Assembly (NCBI GenBank): GCA_900767195.1
Contig: CAAFYG010000037.1
Coordinates: 1 to 26,921, forward strand
DNA length: 26,921 nucleotides
Source of the DNA: Clostridia bacterium
Lineage (GTDB): Bacteria; Bacillota; Clostridia; Christensenellales; Borkfalkiaceae
Reading direction: 5' to 3'
Shown one piece after another: positions 22,097 to 26,921 of this stretch (the stretch's first letter is position 1; each line of letters begins with the position of its first letter). The position numbers and the translations under genes are program-made. Under the pieces are notes generated by a model, which ran no database searches, was not told where the DNA came from, and saw only the letters and a list, made by a program, of their open reading frames with translations.

Positions 22097-22360
22097 TCAT
22101 TCCTGCGATATGTATGCGAATCTCGGCACTTTTTCGCCTTCGAATTCCACTTCTTCGCACCACATTTTCGCGGGGCGTATCCATAATTGATTTTCACCGT
22201 ACAAAGCCCGGTACACCACGTATTTTTCAAGCGTTTCCGAGTGCGTTGCCGTGCCGATCACTTCGTATTCGTTGCCTTTAAAATGCCGGTATCTGCCCGG
22301 CTTGATCCCGCTTTGCCCCAACTCTTGCATCTGCGTTTTGCCTGCCGATCTTTCGTCCAT
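22097..22360 (-). CDS. DUF1653 protein
   Basis: This 87-residue protein is essentially one DUF1653 domain: GIKPGRYRHFKGNEYEVIG (18-36), then THSETLEKYVVYRALYG, then LWIRPAKMWCEEV and PRFAYI. The family is small, soluble and of unknown role, often next to transporters or hydrolases. The ATG at 22360 begins one base after the stop of the upstream TVP38 gene, with AAGGAAG about 10 nt before it. A longer reading to 22456 would run inside that gene and is not used. Confidence 0.85.
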   Translation of the reverse strand: MDERSAGKTQMQELGQSGIKPGRYRHFKGNEYEVIGTATHSETLEKYVVYRALYGENQLWIRPAKMWCEEVEFEGEKVPRFAYISQE

Positions 22361-22361
22361 T

Positions 22362-23366
22362 TTATTTTTCTTCCTTGCCGGTATTTTCCTGCGCTTTGGC
22401 GCGTGCTGCGTGCCTTGCGGAAAGCTTTTTATACGCGTACGAGCAAACGACTCCAAGCACTAAAAGCACGCCGAACACCACGGCGGAAACCACATAATTT
22501 TCCTGCATCAATTCGTGACCGCACCACGTGGAAGCCACTACGGAAGGTATGCGCGCAAGCAAAATCACGAGAATGGAAGAAAATGCGCCGTCATTTGAAA
22601 TCGCCGCCATCCAGGTGAAAATATCTTTGGGTGTGCCGGGAAGAAAATTCATTAAAAATAAGAATACATTTCGCTTTTTCTTATCTTTCAGCATCGCTGC
22701 CGAGCGCATTTTTTCCGGCGAAACAAACAGCCCCACCAGCTTTGTGCCATACTTTTTGCCCAGTAAAAAAATAATCAGCGTGCCGATCAGCGAGCCTGCC
22801 ATGCACCACACCGCACCCCACCACGTGCCGAACGCGTAGCCGCCCGCCACCTGCAGCGGACCGCCGGGAATCACGCGAAGCACCGTCATAATCACGCGTA
22901 ACCCGATAAAAATAAAAATACTGCTTGTATCGAAGCCGTCGATCCACGTTTTAAACCCTCGCGGATCTTCCAGGAGATTTACGATCGCCATACCGACAAG
23001 TATGTAAAAAAGCACCAGAAACACGATGAGCGCGGCAATGCCGATTGCGGCGGCAATGCGTTTTTTCTTCGCGTTCTGCAACTCGTTGCCGCGTTCTTGC
23101 ACTGCCGATTTCAACGCAAAAAATTGCTTTCTGATCCACATGCCGAGGCGTGCGAAAACGTTACTCTTCTTTGTTGTAGTACATTTCGTCTCCATTTCCG
23201 CGCTATTTGTTTCGCCTTGCTTTTCCACCGCTGCCATCGTCTCCGTGATCGTTGTTTCGGCGGATTCGGAAAAAGTTTCCGTCGTATTTTCAGACGGCTC
23301 GGCAGACAACGCTTCGATCGATTGATTGCAAACGTCTTCGAAATTTTCGTTAATTTTTTCGGCCAT
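22362..23366 (-). CDS. TVP38/TMEM64 (DedA-related) membrane protein
   Basis: This 334-residue membrane protein starts with a long acidic Thr/Glu/Ser-rich cytoplasmic stretch (about 1-60). A first helix lies near 106-129. The conserved TVP38 core follows: RVIPGGPLQVAGGYAFGTWWGAVWCMAGSL (split, about 163-192) with the PGGP re-entrant turn, then NFLPGTPKDIFTW and a RIPSVVASTWCG segment, then a last helix and a Lys/Glu tail. DedA/TVP38 proteins are linked to lipid flipping in other bacteria; the substrate here is unknown. ATG 23366 is preceded by AAGGA 8-9 nt away. It is in one unit with the DUF1653 gene. Confidence 0.88.
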   Translation of the reverse strand: MAEKINENFEDVCNQSIEALSAEPSENTTETFSESAETTITETMAAVEKQGETNSAEMETKCTTTKKSNVFARLGMWIRKQFFALKSAVQERGNELQNAKKKRIAAAIGIAALIVFLVLFYILVGMAIVNLLEDPRGFKTWIDGFDTSSIFIFIGLRVIMTVLRVIPGGPLQVAGGYAFGTWWGAVWCMAGSLIGTLIIFLLGKKYGTKLVGLFVSPEKMRSAAMLKDKKKRNVFLFLMNFLPGTPKDIFTWMAAISNDGAFSSILVILLARIPSVVASTWCGHELMQENYVVSAVVFGVLLVLGVVCSYAYKKLSARHAARAKAQENTGKEEK

Positions 23367-23386
23367 AAGCAAAATCCTTAATTTAG

Positions 23387-23426
23387 AAAAAAAACCGCAA
23401 TTCCGTAAAAGAACGAAAAACTGCGG
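23387..23426 (-). terminator. Terminator of the cold-shock gene
   Basis: On the minus strand, CCGCA and TGCGG arms with an inner TTTCGT-ACGGAA stem are followed by eight T residues (A-run 23387-23394). Confidence 0.75.
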
Positions 23427-23462
23427 CTGAAAAAGTTAATTTTTCGAAAAAACGACTAAAAA

Positions 23463-23675
23463 TTACAGTGCCTGCACATTGATGGCGCGCAATTTATTAG
23501 GGTTTTTTGGATCTGTTTCCGTTTCGTAGGAAACTTTCTGCCCTTCTTTCAGGCTTCTGTATCCATCGGCCCGGATCGCGGAATAATGTACGAACACGTC
23601 TTCGCCGCCTTCATCGCCGGCGATGAATCCGTAACCTTTTTCCGAATTGAACCATTTCACCGTACCTTGACTCAT
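23463..23675 (-). CDS. Cold-shock protein (CspA/CspB family)
   Basis: This 70-residue RNA chaperone is a single OB-fold. GTVKWFNSEKGYGFIAGDEG (4-23) contains the RNP1 motif KGYGFI and DVFVHYSAI (26-34) is RNP2. The loop after it is slightly longer than in B. subtilis CspB. The ATG at 23675 has GGAGG 9 nt upstream; a longer frame to 23846 only translates the leader. A strong promoter sits at 23775-23803, so the leader is about 90 nt, typical of csp genes, which are controlled through RNA structure at low temperature. Confidence 0.95.
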   Translation of the reverse strand: MSQGTVKWFNSEKGYGFIAGDEGGEDVFVHYSAIRADGYRSLKEGQKVSYETETDPKNPNKLRAINVQAL

Positions 23676-23774
23676 CTTTGGGTTCCTCCTCTCAAAAGTT
23701 ATCCAAAACGCAAACCCGTCGAAAAACGAACGATAATCAAGCCATCGGCGCGGTTTTATCCCGAATACAGGTAT

Positions 23775-23803
23775 ATTATAGCACAATTTTTTATAAATTG
23801 CAA
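23775..23803 (-). promoter_or_regulatory. Promoter of the cold-shock gene
   Basis: On the minus strand, TTGCAA (23798-23803), 17 nt and TATAAT (23775-23780). It gives a leader of about 90 nt before the csp ATG. Confidence 0.85.
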
Positions 23804-23966
23804 TAATTTTAACAAATATTTTCGAAAAATTATTCAAAACGAGCAATTTTTCAAATTTTTTATTTTTTCACGGCACACGCCGCGCCGCGAGTTTACTATT
23901 CGTAAATGAGCAAGGGCGCACGGAAAACGACACAGTATTGCGAAGTTTATGGCGCGCGCGAATTTA

Positions 23967-24332
23967 TTAAAAGGCGTATTCGATATAATCAATCCCGCCC
24001 CCCGGCAGCACTTCCGCTACATCGAACCGGGCGTTCGGCTCTTTGCCCGTTTTCATCCAGTAGTACGAAGCGATTTTGCGGTATCTTTCCCGTTTTTTCG
24101 CCCCCACCGCCTCGGCGGGAGTGCCGAAACTATCGGAACTTCGTGTTTTTACTTCGATAAACGCGATTTCGCCGCGCGACTTATCTTCCGCGATAATATC
24201 CGCTTCGCCGAACGGGGTTACGAAATTCGTCTTTAAAATTTTCAGCCCGCGTGCCTTTAAAAATTCCGCCACGCGCTTCTCGCCCGCTCTGCCTAAAACT
24301 TTTTTGTGAACGTCCTGCGATGAAAAGGACAC
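23967..24332 (-). CDS. YraN/UPF0102 family endonuclease-like protein
   Basis: This 121-residue protein has the UPF0102 fold: GRAGEKRVAEFLKARGLKIL (14-33), GEADIIAED (42-50) and FIEVKTRSSDSFG (58-70), with E43, D45, E60 and K62 in restriction-endonuclease-like positions, then FDVAEV near the end. Function is unsettled; nuclease activity is inferred from fold. The start is GTG, backed by GGGAGG 7 nt upstream. The first 40 bases overlap the end of rnhB, which fits the usual rnhB-yraN pair. Confidence 0.92.
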   Translation of the reverse strand: MSFSSQDVHKKVLGRAGEKRVAEFLKARGLKILKTNFVTPFGEADIIAEDKSRGEIAFIEVKTRSSDSFGTPAEAVGAKKRERYRKIASYYWMKTGKEPNARFDVAEVLPGGGIDYIEYAF

Positions 24333-24913
24333 AACCCTACCTCCCTGATCGCCGCGATATGCGCCGCCGTGCCGTAGCCTTTATTTTTATCGAATCCGTA
24401 TTCGGGAAAAGCTGCGGCAAGCGTATCCATCAGCTGATCGCGATACACTTTTGCAATGATGCTCGCCGCGCCGATCGAATACGAAAGCGCGTCGCCGTGG
24501 ATCACGCTTTTTTGCGGAAACGGGATATCGAGCGTCATATTGCCGTCCGTCAGCACCGCGTCGGGCGCGATTTTCAAGCCGAGCAACGCTTCGCGCATGC
24601 CTTTCCGCGTGGCTTGCAGAATGTTGATTTCGTCGATTTCCGTATTCGGGACTTCGGCAATCGCGTACGCGAGCGCGCGTTCCTTAATCAATTCCGCCAG
24701 CTCTTCCCGCCGCCCCGCCGAAAGTTTTTTGCTGTCGTCCACGCCCTCGATCAAAAATTCGCGATCAAGCGGCATAATCACCGCCGCGCATACCACGGGC
24801 CCCGCCAACGGGCCGCGCCCCACTTCGTCTACCCCGGCGATATACTTCGCGCCGCCTTGCAAAAGCTCACGCTCGCAGCGCAGTTTGCTATCAAAATCGT
24901 ATTGTTTCTTCAT
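24293..24913 (-). CDS. rnhB: Ribonuclease HII
   Basis: This 206-residue enzyme cuts RNA in RNA-DNA hybrids and single ribonucleotides in DNA. YIAGVDEVGRGPLAGPVV (24-41) holds the first acidic pair D29/E30. D123 (LTDGN) and D159 (YRDQ) complete the DEDD set, and VDDSKKLS (58-65) is a conserved marker. Length is normal. It lies 51 bases after rbgA and overlaps yraN. Confidence 0.95.
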   Translation of the reverse strand: MKKQYDFDSKLRCERELLQGGAKYIAGVDEVGRGPLAGPVVCAAVIMPLDREFLIEGVDDSKKLSAGRREELAELIKERALAYAIAEVPNTEIDEINILQATRKGMREALLGLKIAPDAVLTDGNMTLDIPFPQKSVIHGDALSYSIGAASIIAKVYRDQLMDTLAAAFPEYGFDKNKGYGTAAHIAAIREVGLCPFHRRTFTKKF

Positions 24914-24964
24914 TCGTTTTTTCTTATTTTCATTCGGCTATGCTTGCGAAATCAAGGCGACGCC

Positions 24965-25861
24965 TTAAAATTTCACGCCCGAAAAATCGAGCGGGTTTTC
25001 AAGACAAATCTTTCCCAGCCGACCTTTCCGGAAATCGTCGATCACCGCGCGCGCCCCGCGCTCGTAGTCGTATTCGCCGCCGCGCAGAATAAAGCCGCGC
25101 CGCTTGCACGCCGTTTCCAGCATCGCCACCGCCTCGCGCGTTTGCGCTTCCTCGTCTGGAACGTCGCCTGCCGCCCCGCACTCAATGCCGTACCGCTCGT
25201 ACAGCGCGGCGGGATAATTTGCTTTCAGCTCTTTCAGAAGTTCCAGAGAAACGTCGGCAATATCTAAAATATCGTCGTTCAGGCTGCCGATATAGGCAAG
25301 GTGACGCGCAAGATACTGCGTTTCGCAGGAAGGCGGCATCGTGCCGGGGGTATCGAGCAGATCGAAATCGGCGCATTTAATCCACCGCACATCGCGCGTG
25401 ACGCCCGCTATATCGCCCGTTTTTGCGCGTTTCGCGCCGCCGAGCAGATTGACGATGGTACTTTTGCCCGTATTCGGAATTCCTACCACGGTGTAGCGAA
25501 ACCGACGATTTACTCCTTTATTTTCGGCGCGTTCGCGTTTCTCTTTCGTTAAAATTTGCAACCGCTTTTCCAAGGCGCGCCGCGAAGCCCCGTTCACCGC
25601 GGAAATCGCAACGCACGGTTTGCCCTGCCCTTCGATCAGCGAAACGAATTTTTCGCACTTGCCGTCCGATAAGTCGCTTTTATTCAGCACGTATAAAACG
25701 GGTTTGCCCTTGAAAATTTCGGGCAGTTTGGGGTTGTAGGTGGCAATCGGCGCACGCGCGTCAAGCACGCAGATCACGCCGTCGCACAGCGCGCGTTTCT
25801 CTTCCATATCGCGCATCGCCTTTTTCATATGCCCCGGAAACCATTGTATGATTTTCGCCAT
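24965..25861 (-). CDS. rbgA: Ribosome biogenesis GTPase YlqF/RbgA
   Basis: This 298-residue protein is needed for late 50S subunit assembly. It is a circularly permuted GTPase: the G4 motif NKSD (60-63) comes before G1 GIPNTGKST (127-135) and G3 DTPG (170-173). The N-terminal WFPGHMKKAMRDM (7-19) is the RbgA signature. The C-terminal helical domain (about 200-298) binds the ribosome. The start follows trmD by 4 bases, in one operon. In many Firmicutes rplS lies between trmD and rbgA; here it does not. Confidence 0.94.
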   Translation of the reverse strand: MAKIIQWFPGHMKKAMRDMEEKRALCDGVICVLDARAPIATYNPKLPEIFKGKPVLYVLNKSDLSDGKCEKFVSLIEGQGKPCVAISAVNGASRRALEKRLQILTKEKRERAENKGVNRRFRYTVVGIPNTGKSTIVNLLGGAKRAKTGDIAGVTRDVRWIKCADFDLLDTPGTMPPSCETQYLARHLAYIGSLNDDILDIADVSLELLKELKANYPAALYERYGIECGAAGDVPDEEAQTREAVAMLETACKRRGFILRGGEYDYERGARAVIDDFRKGRLGKICLENPLDFSGVKF

Positions 25862-25865
25862 CGCT

Positions 25866-26534
25866 TTACCTCTTCAATAAATCGGGGCGTTTCTCTTTCG
25901 TGAGCTTCACCGCCGCGCGCCGCCGCCACTCGTCTACCTTCGCGTGATCGCCCGAACAAAGCACTTCCGGCACGCTAATGCCCTTGTACTCTTTGGGGCG
26001 GGTGTATTGCGGATATTCTAAAAGATTATCCGAAAAGCTCTCGTCCACAAGCGAAGAAGTGCTGATCACGCCGTCTACGTACCGGCACACGCAATCGCAA
26101 AGCACCATGGCGGGCAGCTCGCCGCCCGTAAGCACGTAATCGCCGATCGAAATTTCTTCGTCGATAAAAAGATCGATCGCGCGCTGATCCACCCCTTCGT
26201 AATGACCGCACAAAAGCACCAGACGATCGTATGCAAGCAGCGAGAATACCTTCTGCTGCACGAGCGTTTCGCCCTTGGGCGAAAGATAAATGCGCCGCGC
26301 CTCGCGTTTGGGATCGATCGCTTCGATCGCGTTGCCGATCGGCTCGGGCATCATCACCATGCCTGCGCCGCCGCCGAACGGATAATCGTCGCATTTTAAA
26401 TGCTTGTCCGTTGTATAATCGCGGATATTCACCACGTTGATTTGCACTTTTCCCTGCTTCTGCGCCCGCCCTAAAATACTCTCGTTCAGCGCAGAAAACA
26501 TCTCGGGAAACAGCGTTAAAATGTCTATTCTCAT
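25866..26534 (-). CDS. trmD: tRNA (guanine37-N1)-methyltransferase
   Basis: This 222-residue SPOUT enzyme makes m1G37 next to the anticodon from S-adenosylmethionine. MRIDILTLFPEMF (1-13), DDYPFGGGAGMVMMPEP (49-65), LCGHYEGVDQR (108-118) and ISIGDYVLTGGELPAM (128-143) form the trefoil-knot site, and PQYTRP follows in the C-terminal half. Length is slightly short but complete. Spacing to ftsY is 31 bases. rimM, the usual gene just upstream, is absent at this position. Confidence 0.95.
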   Translation of the reverse strand: MRIDILTLFPEMFSALNESILGRAQKQGKVQINVVNIRDYTTDKHLKCDDYPFGGGAGMVMMPEPIGNAIEAIDPKREARRIYLSPKGETLVQQKVFSLLAYDRLVLLCGHYEGVDQRAIDLFIDEEISIGDYVLTGGELPAMVLCDCVCRYVDGVISTSSLVDESFSDNLLEYPQYTRPKEYKGISVPEVLCSGDHAKVDEWRRRAAVKLTKEKRPDLLKR

Positions 26535-26565
26535 AGCGATTTTTCCTTAACCTTTCCGCCGGCGA

Positions 26566-26897
26566 TCACAAAATCGCGTCTACAAACGCTGCCGAATCGA
26601 ATTTTTCGAGATCGCCGATCTTCTCGCCCACGCCCGCGTACAATACGGGCAACGAAAGCTCGTCCGCAAGCGAGAATACAAACCCGCCTTTCGCCGTGCC
26701 GTCGAGTTTCGTCACGATTAAGCCGTCAAGCCCAACCGCGTCGTCGAACGTTTTCGCCTGCGAAAGCGCGTTCTGCCCCGTGGTGGCGTCTAATACGAGC
26801 AGCTTCAAAAAGTCCGCTTCGGGGTACTCGCGTTCCACTACGCGGCTCATCTTTTCAAGCTCTTTCATCAGATTGTCTTTCACGTGCAGCCTGCCCG
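26566..26897 (-). CDS. ftsY: Signal recognition particle receptor FtsY, C-terminal part (5' truncated)
   Basis: The last 110 or so residues of the SRP receptor GTPase are present. The reading continues upstream of the GTG at 26883 as GRLHVKDNLM; the codon at the break needs only one base to give the Ala of the DTAGRLH motif. TKLDGTAKGG (the G4 motif plus the closing loop) and YAGVGEKIGDLEKFD follow, then VDAIL at the end, as in all FtsY proteins. FtsY docks ribosome-SRP complexes at the membrane. The N-terminal and G1-G3 regions lie beyond the true contig end at 26897. Confidence 0.93.
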
Positions 26898-26921
26898 AGA
26901 TCGGAAGAGCACACGTCTGAA
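26898..26921 (+). other. Illumina TruSeq adapter contamination
   Basis: The last 24 bases begin AGATCGGAAGAGC and continue ACACGTCTGAA, the start of the standard Illumina index-read adapter. It interrupts the ftsY frame exactly where DTAGRLH should continue, so this is library sequence rather than genome. Confidence 0.97.

Noticed and set aside
24251..25267. 338-codon plus-strand frame
   Set aside because: It runs antisense through rnhB and rbgA, both well supported; the composition is typical of a GC-rich shadow.

Overview
The window looks like a chromosomal contig from a Gram-positive anaerobe of the Firmicutes, class Clostridia; Christensenellales-like is a guess only. Evidence: a B. subtilis-type nadD-yqeK-rsfS block, an ftsY-trmD-rbgA-rnhB-yraN translation/secretion block, class II GalT, CwlD, and several textbook sigma-A promoters (near TTGACA-17-TATAAT) with GGAGG-type ribosome binding sites. 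Genes are mostly GC-rich (many GCG/CGC codons) and intergenic DNA is AT-rich. No rRNA, tRNA, CRISPR array, transposase or integrase was seen. The last 24 bases are Illumina adapter, not genome.

Layout. 1-1069: C-terminal part of an FAD oxidoreductase, a strong terminator, then a repeat-rich convergent spacer. 1070-5297 (minus): a COG2509 flavoprotein, a CrtO-like acyltransferase overlapping a PlsC-like acyltransferase, and a GT8 glycosyltransferase. 5298-5685: terminators and a promoter. 5686-7395 (minus): CwlD amidase and a DeoC-fold protein lacking the aldolase catalytic residues. 7481-7810 (plus): a small membrane protein. 7945-9527 (minus): NadD-YqeK fusion and RsfS. 9629-10723 (plus): an unrecognised membrane protein with internal tandem repeats. 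10736-12618: an AT-rich cassette between two perfect 35-bp direct repeats. 12589-15091 (minus): recX-birA-nnrD operon. 15379-15954 (plus): a phosphoribosyltransferase. 15973-16640: a repeat element, a tiny membrane protein and a divergent XRE regulator. 16714-21385 (minus): glpK, galT, galK. 21733-22041 (plus): a third XRE regulator. 22097-23675 (minus): DUF1653, TVP38-family membrane protein, cold-shock protein. 23967-26897 (minus): yraN, rnhB, rbgA, trmD and truncated ftsY.

The most unusual feature is the 1.85-kb cassette at 10736-12618. It holds two Cys-rich lipoproteins in an operon, read from a perfect consensus promoter whose spacer contains a 7-2-7 palindrome, and a divergent 67-aa XRE repressor. 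The 35-bp repeats duplicate the 3' end of nnrD (encoding its last residues, the stop and 5 nt beyond), as expected for site-specific insertion at a gene 3' end that restores the reading frame. There is no recombinase inside. It looks like an integrase-less mobile cassette with a lysogeny-like switch; the function of the lipoproteins is unknown.

Other points: a small membrane protein/XRE pair at 16034-16640, two copies of a structured intergenic repeat with compensatory stem changes, and several in-frame tandem-repeat expansions inside neighbouring genes (9.6-14.1 kb).
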